64,000 nucleotides of DNA from Sphagnum compactum (lineage: Eukaryota > Bryophyta > Sphagnopsida > Sphagnales), in the NCBI GenBank assembly GCA_965153455.1, contig OZ234500.1:12090001-12154000 (forward strand), in the 5' to 3' direction. The notes beneath the pieces were generated by a model. The model did no database searches, had not been told where the DNA came from, and saw only the letters and a list, made by a program, of their open reading frames with translations. Within the stretch, counting starts at the first letter, position 1, and the number at the start of each line of letters is the position of its first letter. This document shows, one piece after another, positions 11,896 through 24,700 of the stretch. The position numbers and the translations under genes are program-made.

Positions 11896-12029
11896 CTCCC
11901 ATTTCTGATGTGTTAAGTGCTACATTGAAAATGATGACATGAAAATTTTGTTTTTATGGTCAATTGTAAACGACTTTTCTTAAATTCCACACTTTTTTCA
12001 AAAAACTTTTAGTGTTTTTGTTTTCATTA

Positions 12030-12565
12030 ATCTGGGCCTCCAGTGTTGTGTGTTGTGTGTTGTTGCTTGTTAATTTGTTAGTTTATTGATAGTTGGTCAT
12101 TTTTTTTTGTGTTGTTTTTCCGTCCATGTTTTTTTGTCAATGACAATCAAAATCCATGTCTATATGAGTTTATGTGTGTCGAATGTTTAAATTTGTCTGT
12201 AGAATGGATCTTTGTGTTTTTTTGAGTTTGTTTTATTTTTACCAATGTTTGTGGTTTGTGAGTCTATGGTTTGTGTGAATCTGTGGTCTATGTGAGTCTT
12301 TGTGAACTTTCTTTGTGTCTATATGTGTAATTATGTGTGTTTATGTCCCTTTTGTGTTGAATGTGTGTGTGTGTATTTGTGTTGAGTGTGTGTGTTTATG
12401 GTTCTATTTAAATTTAAGCATGTGTTTATGTGTGTTTAAGTTTGAGTTTGAATCAATTTATGTTTGATTTTCAGTTCGTGTCCAAAGTTTGTGTGTATCT
12501 AGTGTTTATATGTGTCATTGTGTCAGTGATTTGTGTCTATTTGTGTCTAGGTAGGTTGTATAGTT
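12030..12565 (+). repeat. GT-rich low-complexity tract
   Basis: About 500 bp is dominated by TGTG, TTTGTG and GTGTTT words, with strong strand asymmetry (few C on the plus strand) and near-repeats of TTTGTGTGAATCTGTGGT-like phrases. It looks like a decayed simple-sequence tract. It follows the hAT relic directly but need not belong to it. Confidence 0.6.
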
Positions 12566-15021
12566 TGTTGAAGTTTGAAGTTTAAAAATTAAATGGTAAA
12601 ATGATGGAAGAGTTGCTTAGAACTTGGTCATCAAAACATGACATGACATGAAAGATTTCAGTTTGATTCACACGTCAGGCTTTGAGAACTTGGTAGATAG
12701 TAGACATATTGTAATTTAAAACTTTAAAACATGAAACATGTAATTGTGCTTTGTCTCTTGTAAATGCAAAAAACACAACCCTTACCTTAACTCTTATTTA
12801 AAAATATATATTTTGTTGCTTTTCAAGAGTTTTTTAGTATTAAATACCATGGTAGATACCCATTATGTACCCCCCCCCCAAGCATCTTTCAAAGAGCTGG
12901 GACCTAGGTGCATATTTTAGAGAACCTGATTATACCCTATTTCAAGAACCTAGTTATACCTGTCTGGGTTCCTGTTAAAGACCCGGGCCTTATACCAGTC
13001 AATCACGTAGTCAAAGCCCCGCCCCCACCTCATAACTACCATTTGCTGGATTTCTAAAAACCAGACCCACCCAGTTCTTCAAATAAATTGAAAATCGAAG
13101 AACCGGACCTGCTCGGTTCTTTAAAAAACAAAAATGCTAAAACCCAAACCCAACTGTTATGAGAAAAATCAAATACCTGCCCCACACTGGTATATACCAA
13201 ATTCAATATATTCTTCTTACTACAGGAATATTTTAAAAGATGTTCTTACACATGCAATAATAGGGCCAGCGACTTTTATGTCCACCTTCCTTCACATTAA
13301 GTTTGATCAAATTCTAATCTGGTGGAAATGTTCAAAATTCAGCATTTTCTTTGAATTCGGGTGACTGAAAAGGTGGCCCACATTTTCAACTACATTTGGA
13401 CCAGAACCACAAGTGGATGTAAGGCAAAACCTTTTAGGTCAGTTCTTTCTTTTTCAATTGATTTCACAAAAGTGGCAAATTCTTTGGTCAAAAAAATTTT
13501 ACACTGAAAAACCACATTTATGCAAGCGTTTCTTTTTTGAAAATCACAGAATTTGAACATTCATCACAAAGAAAAATCACTGCTTTAGCTTCTCTACCTT
13601 GTTAGTTGCAAAACAGAGTCCCAGACATGTTTTGATGCTGCTTTTAGTCTTGAGGTGTGTTACAATCTTTCCTCTTGTAAGCCTCAAATTTGATGACTTG
13701 TGATCCTGTGAGATATAGAGTTTTCTGATCTTCTAAACTCTTAGAGCAGGTCCACTGGCAGAAGTACAATGGCATGTAAACCATACTTTGGATCCAGACA
13801 ACCTTCAAATAGCGTGAAAATGAGTTTGGAGTTTGGACCTGTACATTTGTGCTCCTACAGTGGTCTGCACAAGGCCCAGTTAAAGGAAATTACAGCTTCT
13901 GATGGGCCCAGATGATATCATTAAATCATTACCAGTCTTATGTTGGCCATGATAAACAACTGAATAATAATATCACTCATAAGTATCAAGAAATCTCCAT
14001 GTTCACAATTAAGACGCATTACCAAGACCCAGTGAAAAACTTTTCCTTTTAAGTTGGAAAAAAACTCCCCCAGACAAGGAGTCAGGACTGAAGAACCAAG
14101 AAGAAGAAATACATAGAAGGGAAGAACTAGGACAAAATGAACATATAAACTACCAGTCGAATAATATTGAGGTAGGTACTTGCTGACAGTCAAAACCCTG
14201 TCAAACATAAGGTGTGGTAATCCACCAAATTAGTGAAAGCTTGTGCATACATGCTTTGGACAGGACTTTTCAAGTGTCAAATGCTTCAGCAACTAGTTAC
14301 ACTATGATTTGACATCATGGCAACATAGCAGAGAATACAACAGACCATTAAGACCAAGACAAACAAAACAGTGTGAGGAGTAGAAGTTTCAATCTTTTAA
14401 AGACCTCTATTCCACAACATTCTCCAACAGGAGAGGATGATGTTTGATTTCAATGACAAACTAAAAAGTCTCATGAAACATAAATCCCCATCTTCCTAAT
14501 CCTTACAATTCCATTTGAAACCCTGGAACATGACCTGGCTATTTTGTGTATGAAGCTTGCCAGGAGAAGTTCTAAGACAAAGGGTGTCATACTTGCCGGT
14601 GGCCATGACTGTTGGCACAATGGCATATCAAAATTTATACCCAATGATCAGATGCAGCTCCTCCTTTCTTAATTCAGATCAATTTAACCCTTCATGCCTA
14701 CAATGCACATCTTAACAAAAGGTTTTCTATGTCCAAATGTCACAATGTCTCCTAAAGAGCTTACTTCAATAACAAAAAAATTTGAAGGGAACCACCTCAC
14801 AGTGAAGGGTAGAGAAACAAGGGAAAACCAAGATCTGCAGTTACCCCATCAATGAGCAATATCAAGCCGTCATATCATCTCTCCACAGTATATTTTGCAC
14901 AACTCATGTTCCCAGCCAATTCTCCCTGTATGCCAGCAGCTCTGCTCAGGATTAAATGTTACCAAGTCTGGTGCAAATCTTCATAACTCCTGTCAAACAC
15001 AGAATCACTCCCATTCAAATC
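12566..15021. other. Intergenic region between the hAT relic and the DEK gene
   Basis: No gene was recognised. A poly-C run lies near 12871. The phrase GAACCT..TTATACC recurs three times at 12900-13000. A short hairpin, AAGAACCG facing CGGTTCTT, lies near 13099-13122. At 13743-13868 a candidate miniature element starts TTAGAGCAGGTCCACTGG and ends CAGTGGTCTGCAC, which is roughly its reverse complement. The last few hundred bases should contain the 3' UTR of the minus-strand DEK gene. Confidence 0.45.
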
Positions 15022-18000
15022 TCATTCCACCATTGGCTCTATTGACTCCTTAGGTTCAGCTGCAGCTTTTTCAGGCACATCTTGCTTTTCCTCTACTATC
15101 CCCTCAGTGTTTCCTGTTTCCTTAACTTGTGTTTTTAATTCTGGCTCTGCAACCACATTGGGTCTTCTCTTTTCTTCAGCTTCAGCTTCTAATGTTGGTG
15201 TAGGCTCTGGTCCTGGTTTTGGTCTTGTTCCAGCTTCCACTACCATGTCTGCCACTTCCTCAGTGACCACTGTTTCCACTTCTGGTGCTGCTCCTGCATT
15301 TGATGCTTCTGCTTCCACTTTTGGTGCTGCCTCTGACTCCACCTCTGCTTCAATCTCTGGCTTTTCTTCCTGCTCTGGTTCTGGATTTTCCTCTGGTTCT
15401 TTTTGTTTTGGTTTTGCCTGTAGTTCTGTAACTGCTTCTGCTTCTGTTTCAATCTCTGATTCTGGTTCTGGTTCACCTTCATCCATTTCAGCATCTGCTC
15501 CTGGATCTGGTTCTCCTTCAGCTTCTCCTTGGGACCCTGCTCCTGTTTCTGGTTCATCATCCCTATCATCTGCAACCTTGTTGATTTCTTCCTTGATCAG
15601 CTTCTTCACATGTGACTTGTTCTCAGTCAAACTTACACCAAATTTCCCCTCTGTAATCCACAACAGAGGCTATCAGATGCTGGATCCATAGAGTATTTGA
15701 TAAAACTGGAAGCATCTGTGCTGTTTGTTTGCAGATATCAACAGATCAATATTTAAACCAATAATGCAGCCCGGATATCATCAAGTGGTGGTAAATGTAG
15801 CACTCATTTACCAAACATTACTTGGAATCACTTCTCGCAAAGTAGGTCAAGTAGATGTGAAGGTAAAAAATAATCCATCGTATCAAATTTAACCTTAGAC
15901 TACTAGGGCCTGCTACAAGGCATGAATTGCAACAATGGATTCCAAGCGAACTGTGCTTACCAAGCTGGGTTATGACATCTGTGAAAGTGACCTGCGCAGT
16001 ACCCACAGAAGAAAGACAAAAAACAACCAGATTATCACAAAATCAGTGCTTACAAAACCTAGAAGAGACTATTCAACATAGCAGGTGATGGTCGCTGCAT
16101 GTACTGTCTCCCACACATAAAATCAGAAGCCATCAACATATGATTGGACGAGCTATTTGATTACAAACTCAAGCTTAACACCTGTTTTGAGAGCACCCAC
16201 TCACCTTACTGAAGTCTGCATCTTTGAGAAGCTCTCTAATCTCAGACTGCAACTCATCATCAGATGGGACCTTTTTGCTTTTTCTTGGTTTGCTATCCTT
16301 CATCATATCTGGTTTCTTCCCCTGTGCTAGATCTGCCATAGATGCAACAGGAAAGAGATCCAAAGTAGTGTAATTTAGACCTTGGCAGCAAAATTTGGCT
16401 GATCAAATTACTATCTGGAACAGAAATTGTACTTCAATGGTGAGAAACAGTGAAGAATTGAAATATCTATGAGATTGCAGGGAAAACTCCACAATAACCG
16501 TTGCACTTTTCTGAGTTGTGAGCATCTTGACAAAGAGAAATAAATAGCTGGTAGGAGAAAAAGCATGGAATAAACTTAACTAAGAACTTGTGATATGCAG
16601 AAACATATCACTAAACTTTGTCCGATACTTACCCTTGTCCTTAGCTGCTGATTTTGGGGACTTGGTCTTCATCCCAACTGACTTTCCAGGAGTCAGATCT
16701 GACTTTCTGGGTCTTCCTGGCCCACGTCTTGGTGTTGATTTCTCTCTCCCTTTTTCTTTCTCCTTCGTTTCCTTTTCATTTTCCCTTTGCTTTCTCTCTT
16801 TCGCCTTCTTCTCCTTCTCCTTCTCCTTCTCCTTATTTTGTTTTCTTGCATTTTTAATATACACCTTTTCAACTGGCTTTGAGGACACATTAGGAGGGCT
16901 GTCAGGGGCAGATATCTTGGCTGGAGTTTTCTTCCTGGACTTCTTTGGTGGTGCCTCCTCTGATTCACTTTTCTCTTCTTCCTCTTTCTCAGACTCCACC
17001 TCCTTAATTTCTGGCTGCTGCTTGTGGAAAAAGAAATAGATTACACACTAACATTCAGAGATGTAAACACAAAAATCAAATGACATACCGTTATCTAAGC
17101 TTCATAAAATAACACAAGCATCATCCTACTCTGAAGCCCCTTCTCCCTCCTTTACACTAGCTTGGTGCACTTCATTGCTGCCAGAATTGTGGATAAATGC
17201 AATAAATGTATAGGCGGATCCAAAATGTAGAGGGCAATTTAAAAATTCTTGATGCCCAAACAACCCATCAACATTGACAACATTTGTGCAAAATCAAGGT
17301 AACACAGAAGAGACTTGCACCAACCTTGCTGCTCTTTTTGGATGATGTGTTTGATGACTTTTTTGCAGATTTTTTCTTTTCCTTTTCCTCCTCATCAGAA
17401 TCTTCATTCTCTTCCTTGAATGTGAAACGTTTTTTCTCAACCTCCTCTTCCTCCTCCTCTTCTAGGGAATCATTGTCCTCACTCTTTGCTGATTCACCAT
17501 CATCACTTTCCTCAGCAGCCTTCCTCCTCCCTCTTTTTGTCAAGGATCCACCATCAATTTTACTCTTCTGAAAAAAAAAGAAACCATGAGAAACAACTCA
17601 GGAATCCATAACAGCTATGCAGGCCCTCCCTAAGTACACAAAATCCAGCTGCATACATATCATGAGCTATATCAATGCAAACAAATTGGATGCCTTCAGT
17701 TTGCAACAGAACCCTTATTTGAGTGAAATACTGAATGTTCACGCCAAAGTTGTAACACACATCCCTGCCAAAATGACCTACAGTCCACTAGGCAAGACTC
17801 ATTATAAAATCATGCCAACACATTGCATTATGTATGCTTGTCATGCCTATCTGCCTGGCTTTCCCACAACCACATATGTATCTCAATCCATGGGCATTTG
17901 CCACAAAAATTCTTTGGTTCCTTCCCATTCAAGCCTATTGTGTTGTGTTTTGATGGTTGGCATCCTTGAGGTGTGCACCAACAACTTTGGCAACCAAACA

Positions 18001-21000
18001 CATGCATCACTTGCTGCACAAATGTCTGAGCCTGTTTCTCATAGGACCCAAAAGCCAAACTAACCTTTGGTGACCTTCCTGGTGTTTTCTTTCCACCTGA
18101 CCTCTTCCTTGCACTTTTCAGTTGCTTCTCCTGCAAATCCAGATTTCGACATTGGACATAATCAGTCAATCAGCAGACCTCTGTGATTCTAAGATAAGTT
18201 TGATCATTAAATCCTCATTATTAGATTGCAGAGAACAATGCAAATAGCTGATCCTTGAGCTGCTAACCAGGAATCTCATCCTGTGGGAAGTTCAATGTGG
18301 GAGGGTGATGGATGATCCAACTAGAGTAATGATTCACATCACTTCTGCTCCTCACAAGCTCCTAGATGACCTGCATCCACATCGGGTAACCCCATACCTG
18401 TTCTTTCTCTTCCAATAAGATATCTGTTGTCTTGTGTGGTTCTTCAAGAAATTCCAACACTTTGCCCACTAGCTCTTCCTGCAGGAAGATGCAGCCATCC
18501 TCGAAAAACTCAGAACAAAATCAAATGCACTTTCAATCACCAAAACATTTTGAGAACTGCTCAAAGATCTGGAGTGCTAACAAGAAAATCAATCTCAATG
18601 GCAAACCTCTGCAAGGCACTCAGACAAGATAAAGGCCAATTCTCATTCTGTAATGAAGTAAAATGGATTCTAAGATGTTTTCAGCTCTGCATCTCACTTC
18701 CATGAAGGCCACTTGCAAAAAAATAAATTACCAGCAGATTACACAATCCTAGAAACATTGATCTCATATGAATGTGAACTGGAAAAATGTCAGTGTATAG
18801 TAAGAGAAGCCTGAGATTCCAGCCTGACACAATTGTGTCCAAGGAGAAATTTCACCTTTTTCCCAGTCCTTGGCAGATGAAGGTCCAGAACATCAATGAG
18901 CAGAACCAATCCCTCCTTGGTATACCGTTCCAGCTTCTCTTTGACTCTTGCTCTTTCCTTCTCCTGCTCATGACAGAAAAGACACAGCATACAAGTCTTC
19001 AGTGCACACACAAAAATACTACAAAAAGCTATTGCTATTTTAACACAAGCAAGGATAATATGGTTTCCACTGTCCACCAGTTGCAATCGCAGGCAAGTCA
19101 TCAGGCTGATGATGAAGTACCACACCAAAACAAACCCAACCCAAGTCAAATAACCTCAATCTTCACAAAGATCCTTGCCTCCACTAAAACCACAACACAG
19201 AATGAGAAAACGGTGAACACAACAACATACCTGGTTCTCAGTCCAAACATATCCTGAGAATTGCAAGATACGTTGCTTCAAAACTGCAGCCTGCACATGG
19301 GTGAAGTGTCACATGATTGACCAGTCTACTGACAAAACAACTGCCGTAAGCTTCCAACATCATACCAACCCTAACAGAAAATTCTTTTCCAAAGACCCAA
19401 ATTGCACATACATCTCAGAACATGAGCCCATTGAGATACAATCCAACATGAGTAGATTTCTGTTCTTAGTTTTGAAATGTTGCAGATTAATCCACAATAA
19501 TGGTTTTTTGTCATCTGTAGCAAAAGTTTACACAACCACTGAGACAACCATTAGGATTACAGAGTGGCATCTGAGGATGTTTCTGATATTTTCGTGCACT
19601 CATCTATAACTGCTTCCTTCAACCCATTCCCTAGTGCTTTTGTACAATACTGTAAAATTCCATGATGACCCACTGACCAAGGATGTCACATATCAGGCAC
19701 AGACCCAATGGTGAGAAACTCAAGTACACTAGAGACAAGTTCATGTTTCAGCTGTTCCAGCCTCGCTATAATTCATAGTTTTGAAGCAATGAAGAAAATG
19801 CAAACAGTCTTTTGCAAGTGTATCACATCTTCATGAGAGTGTGTGTACACAGCCATCCCAAATGGCAATACAGAGAGAGGGTCCAGCACCTCAGTTCCCA
19901 GCAGATATGCAACAGGATGTCCAAAGGGGGTGTGTGGGGAAAATATAACTGGGACAAAGAAAAGATATATAAGGGATGGAATGTGTGTGAACCTTTCCCC
20001 GCTTGTTGAAGAGGAGGGAGTGAAGCATGCTCAAAATCTCGTCATTCTTGCTTATCTTGCTCAGCTTGTATGCAACTGCAAAAGAGCCACAGTCAGTCAG
20101 TGAAAAAAACTTGAGAAGTCCAGTATCCCAGTTAGCACTTCATTATCATTGAGACTGAATGTGGAGCTAACAATGATAAGATCCCAATACATAATCCAGC
20201 AAAAAGATGCAGAGGGGTAGAACTCTCCTTATGAAAAAGTATGTGAGAACTGCACAACTTACCCTAGATTCTCACCTTTGCACATTCTAACAAGAGTGCA
20301 CTACTATCTTTATACATCAATGCCTTCAGAGTAGTACTCACAACTCAAAGGTACCCCTACATGTTTGCATGAGAAGAAAGAATGTGTGAAAAGAGTTTAG
20401 CTGCTCACCATTTGGAATATCCTTGAAGGGAGTTCCTTCACCCTGTGTACAAAGAAATCAAACAGCTGTGAATATTTTCTTCTCTTTTCCGGCAGAAAAA
20501 AAAGGATCAAGGATTTTATTTTTTAGTATGAAAAGAAACAGAACCATGGCGTTGGTTGGCAAGGTTCTTCCATTGAGCCATCAAGCTAATAAGAGAATCA
20601 ATGCAGAGCTCAGGTGGTGGAGAAAGAAAACTGTACGTGGAGATAAAAGAAAACAACACATTTTCAGAAAAAAGCTTGTTCCAACAAAACGAAACGAGGG
20701 AGGGGGGGAAAAAAAGCATGCAAAAGAAGAAGCTCTGAGTGGAAGAAATATGTGTTTGTTCAGCTGCTTGTTGATAACTCTTCTGAGACAAGCTCTTTGG
20801 TGAGCATTTCTTTCAGCGCGTTATGTTATATACCTTCTTAATCTGAACGTCCTTATTGGTGTCCTTCTCCACAAAAGCAATGAAGCGCTCTATCGACTTG
20901 CGCTCGCGCGTGGGCCTATCTGTGAAAAACGGGAATATCTCTTTTCTCTGTCTCTGCCGTTTCCCGTTGCTCCCTCGCGGCGTGCTTATCTCTTCGGATT

Positions 21001-21415
21001 TTGTTCTCCCTTTTTTCACCCTTCCGGGTCGCTTCTTTGTCGACACCGGCGTCCCATTCTCCTCCTCCTCCCTCTCCTCTTCCTCTTCTTCCTCTTTCTC
21101 CTCCTCCTCTTTCTCTTTCTCCTCCTCTTCTTCCTCTTTCTCTGTCTTCTCCTCCTCTTTTCCCTCCTCCACCTGAACCAACTCCTCTTTCGCTCCCTCT
21201 AACTCCTTGTCCTCCGCCTTCTCATTCTGCTTCGTTCCTATTCCTGCCTCCAATTTCCCCTTTTCTTCAATATCCATCGCATCACCTTTCACGTCCTCGA
21301 CAACAGCCACCTCCTGCTCCTTCCCTGTTTGGTGATTCTCCGCGGCTTTTCCCTCCGTTTGCTCTGCATTCTCCACCATTTCCATCGCCGTTTGATCCTC
21401 CCGTTCCTCGGCCAT
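15022..21415 (-). CDS. DEK: DEK-type chromatin protein with AT-hook and long acidic tail, 12 exons
   Basis: Predicted nuclear chromatin-architecture protein of the DEK family, which binds DNA and histones. Exons, in transcript order: 21415-20834, 20442-20409, 20075-19993, 19290-19231, 18963-18856, 18478-18398, 18130-18065, 17567-17325, 17020-16633, 16332-16205, 15991-15961, 15650-15022. The total is 2433 nt (810 aa) and all donors are GT. Residues 1-165 are Glu/Lys-rich with a basic KKRPGRVKKGR (127-137). DRPTRERKS (166-174) opens the conserved DEK/SAP-like region (to about 316; for example FSGYVWTENQ). A classic AT-hook, GPGRPRK, sits near 519-525. The C-terminal DEK domain is about 571-628 (PSDDELQSEIRELLKDADF). 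Residues 628-810 are an acidic Pro/Glu/Ala tail, far longer than the short tail I recall in Arabidopsis DEKs. ATG 21415 was preferred; an in-frame ATG at 21556 would add 47 residues with no family likeness. Exon 9 could start 3 nt later at a tandem CAG. Confidence 0.93.
16440..16510 (+). repeat. Fragment of the dispersed intronic repeat, copy D (DEK intron)
   Basis: The phrase GAGATTGCAGGGAAAACTCC followed by ACAATAA closely matches sequence just upstream of repeat copy A at 34188-34215, and more loosely copy B at about 36693. Only this 5' part is present. It lies in the DEK intron between exons 9 and 10 and, like the other copies, is antisense to its host gene. Confidence 0.45.
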
Positions 21416-21700
21416 AACCTGCTCCTTGTTGTTGCTCTTCCTCGGCACCCACAACTTGCTCGCGGGGCAGGGGGGAGCGTCAGTGGTGCCCACTACTGTC
21501 GAGCTGCGCCACGGCGTAGGTGCAACGACGGGATAGTTTCGGGGGGAAGACAACAACGTTCTTCTGAGAGCTGGAGCCCGCCTTCACCGCGGTACACCGC
21601 GCGGTCTGCAGCCCCAGACACAGCGCGGTACAGTGAGCGGCAGATGGCATCCAATGTTCGATTTTTCATCCAATTAGGAATCGACCAGGTGGTGGACGAA
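21416..21700 (-). promoter_or_regulatory. GC-rich, CpG-dense 5' flank of the DEK gene
   Basis: This short stretch is far richer in GC and CpG than its surroundings. It includes CCGCGGTACACCGCGCGGT, and CGCGGTACA occurs again 50 bp away. CCAAT pentamers occur near 21650 and 21671 on the plus strand (ATTGG on the gene strand). It is the likely DEK promoter and 5' UTR. The minus-strand frame stays open to an ATG at 21556, probably by chance. Confidence 0.5.
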
Positions 21701-24700
21701 ACTCAATAAGTGGCCTACAACTGACCTCCAACTGACCCGGTGTCTCCTGGGGCCACCCGGATTCAGGTTAGTTTAAAGTACAATGATGCAAGATTCTGCA
21801 CGCACATCGAGGGGGTTAAGTCCATATTACGTCGGGTAATTTGGAACCAAGTACCCCGGTACCCTTTTTCTTTTATCTCACCAGCAAAGTTTTCTTTTGT
21901 AACAGCTTTCTGGTTTGGACATCATTTGGATCTAACCCAGTGTTTTTTTTTGGCGAAATTTCGCCAAATTTCGACTTGAAAAAAATGATTTCGATCTATA
22001 CAAAGGATTTTCCATGGAAAAAAATGGCCAAAATTCCAAAATGGTCAGATTCCAAAAAAAAAAAGCTCCCAAATCGCCAGATTTCTATGATAAGTTCCAG
22101 TGGGTAGCAAAGAATATACAAGGATTCTGATTTTTTTCTATTTTCATATCTAGTCTGTAGCCAAATCTGGCTAAATCATCTTATCGATGATCGCCACTTC
22201 AGCTACATCACAACATTGAAAGAAAAGGAAACAAAACCCCTGATCTAACCATGAGATCTTGGGCAAAAAAGCATTTTATCTCAGGTAAAATGAACCACAA
22301 AAGGTTGATTTCTAATATGGATTCTTTAGAAGGGTTGACATTTTGCCAATTTCGTTCAGTGTGAATCAAAAGCTAGTTAGTGTGAATAGGGTTTGAGTTA
22401 TTTGAAGTTCATGTATTGTTTTTCAAAGTTTGTGATGGGAGGGCCATTGATTTGAAGTAATGGAAAAATGGTTATGGTGGAACATGACTCACTTTGTGTG
22501 AAAGAGTCTGAAGGTCGAGTGTTTCACACAATTGAAAAACATCATACTAGTGTGAGACCACCACAACAATTAGAAGAAAATCAAACAACCAAGTTCTAAA
22601 TATAAAAAGCACTTGGAGAAATGAAGTATATTTGGAGGGCAACTTATATATCCATGAACATCCCTCCTAGAAAAGAGGAGAGATCTTACACCTATTCATT
22701 ATGAGTGAGAGAGAACGAATGCCCACTCTTAAGATAGTAGGTGTAAAAACCCTCCCTCTCCTAAAGCCTCATGATTTAGGCATGTTTGAGTTCCTGATAA
22801 TGTTTGCCTTGTTCTTTACAATGGGTAAAGCCAAAGGGTGGGGGAACAGTCCTTAAATGCAAGACTGGACTCTACTAGGTGCTGCCTCCCTCCTAGGCTT
22901 CCTCTTTTGGAAATGGCCTCTCCCCCTCACCTTGGGGCTTTACCCTCCACCAAAATCCCAAGAAGAGTATTTCATCATTCATCCAACAATGGTAGACCTG
23001 TTGTCACATGTAAGTATGGATGCTTTGTTTCAAATGGTCAATTCAAATTCTGTGACTGCTCCCCCTTCCCCCCCACCCACCCCCCCTACAAATTTTGTTT
23101 GAATCCAAAGGCTCTCATGTAAGTGTCACTCATTAAGAAGGAGAAAAATGAATAACCAACTTTGAATACAAGAAACTCTTTTTAAGTATGTCAGGTTTGG
23201 TGTGCATAAAGAAAAGTCCTCTTAACAATGGACTTCCTAGCGTGAGGTCCCACCCTGCAAGGGCAATAGCCCCAGGAGGGAGGCCCAACTCCAGAAAGTC
23301 CCTTGGGAGAAGGCCTTGCCCTGGACAAATTTTCATTCCCCTATTTGTCTCTTTTCTTTTTCTTGCCAAATCAACAACAGTGTTAACCATGTAAGGCAAA
23401 GTTCCAGGGTGGGCACAGTCCCCAAATAAGGGACCTAGGATGAGGGTGGTGATGGAGCCTACCCTCACATTTTGGGAAGATGCTTACTTGTAAGTGTAAG
23501 AACTAGGATCCCTCCCACTCTCAAGGGGGTAGGCACAATATCCCTCCTCTTTGCTAGGGGTGATATCAAGGATATAAGCAAGTGTCCAAATGCACAAAAT
23601 TTCTCTGAGTGCTGTATGTCTTACCTAAACTCCTTAGGGTCAAAACTTTATGGTCCTTGAAGGGTCTAACATGAAAGGTGTAGCAGGCCCCAATTATGGG
23701 TCCAAATTCAGAACCCAAAAAAATAAAGAAAACAAATGAGTTTTGCTAAAGTTTGTAAGATTTTTTTGGTGATTGTTTTCCAAATTCAGAACCCAAAAAA
23801 ATCTTACAAACGGTCTGTTTTTCAAAACACCCCCCCAAACAACAGACCAAAAAAACATGCTGGGTAAACTGGCCCTCAAATTAGACTAAAAACATGGGAG
23901 CAGCTCTTTCTTAACAAACACAGAAGGCTGCTTAGTAGCTTACGTCTTCAGAAGGAACAAAAAGCCTTGCTTTACCCATGTTTCATAAATGCACAAATAC
24001 CTCCTCTCCTCTCCTCTCCTCTCAATAATTAGGGTATAATCTGGGGATCATGATTCTGGTATTTGAAGGTTATAGCATACATTGAAAACAGCAACCACGC
24101 AGGAACTACAAAAAGAGCTTTATGCCACTGCTGCTCCCTGGGACATCAATTCTTCAATTCCTCAGTGTATATGTTTATTTGTTTGTTTGTTGGCATCGCC
24201 TACCAAGGCAAGGATATTGTGTTTAGATTCATTATAGAGCATAGTAGCTTAATGGATTTTGGCCCCTAGGTAATAATAGATCTATTCTTATATGAGGATT
24301 TTTGAAAACTGACATTTTGGCTTGTGTTGAAACTTGAGATTAGTTATAATAGAGTTATAATAGCTTGAAGGATTTTGGTTTCTTTTAGAGGATTTTTTGA
24401 AGATTATATTTTTGCATGGTGAATATATTTGAGTTTCAATAATTCTTCTTTTGCCTTAAGATATGTTTTAATGTAACTGGCCCAAGGCCACAGTGTGACA
24501 CACCCCTTGTTTTTGTCTGCTTCTTCTTGTTCTCATTGTGTTCAAAGTATTCTCCCAACAAATTGTTTTTCAACAATGGAAATATATACGGCACTTAGCA
24601 GACTTGGTTTTTTTCAATTTTGGATGAATGTGTAAGTGGCAAAATAAAAGGCCTTGATCACCACGTGGGGATTGAAGACATGTGGATTGAACATGTGATC

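Noticed and set aside
15107-15691. Plus-strand Ser/Gly-rich ORF of 194 codons
   Set aside because: Opposite strand of the acidic DEK tail exon; repeats of TCTGGTTCTG mirror CAGAACCAGA codons.
16590-17039. Plus-strand Phe/Ser-rich ORF of 149 codons
   Set aside because: Opposite strand of DEK exon 9 (Lys/Glu-rich); no independent support.
21001-21417. Plus-strand Pro/Ser-rich ORF of 138 codons
   Set aside because: It is the complement of the acidic first exon of the minus-strand DEK gene; its composition is a mirror of GAG/GAA codons.
22838-23122. ORFs of 81 and 94 codons that look like a small membrane protein
   Set aside because: Overlapping frames of similar length, C-runs inside, and no recognisable domain; insufficient for a gene call.
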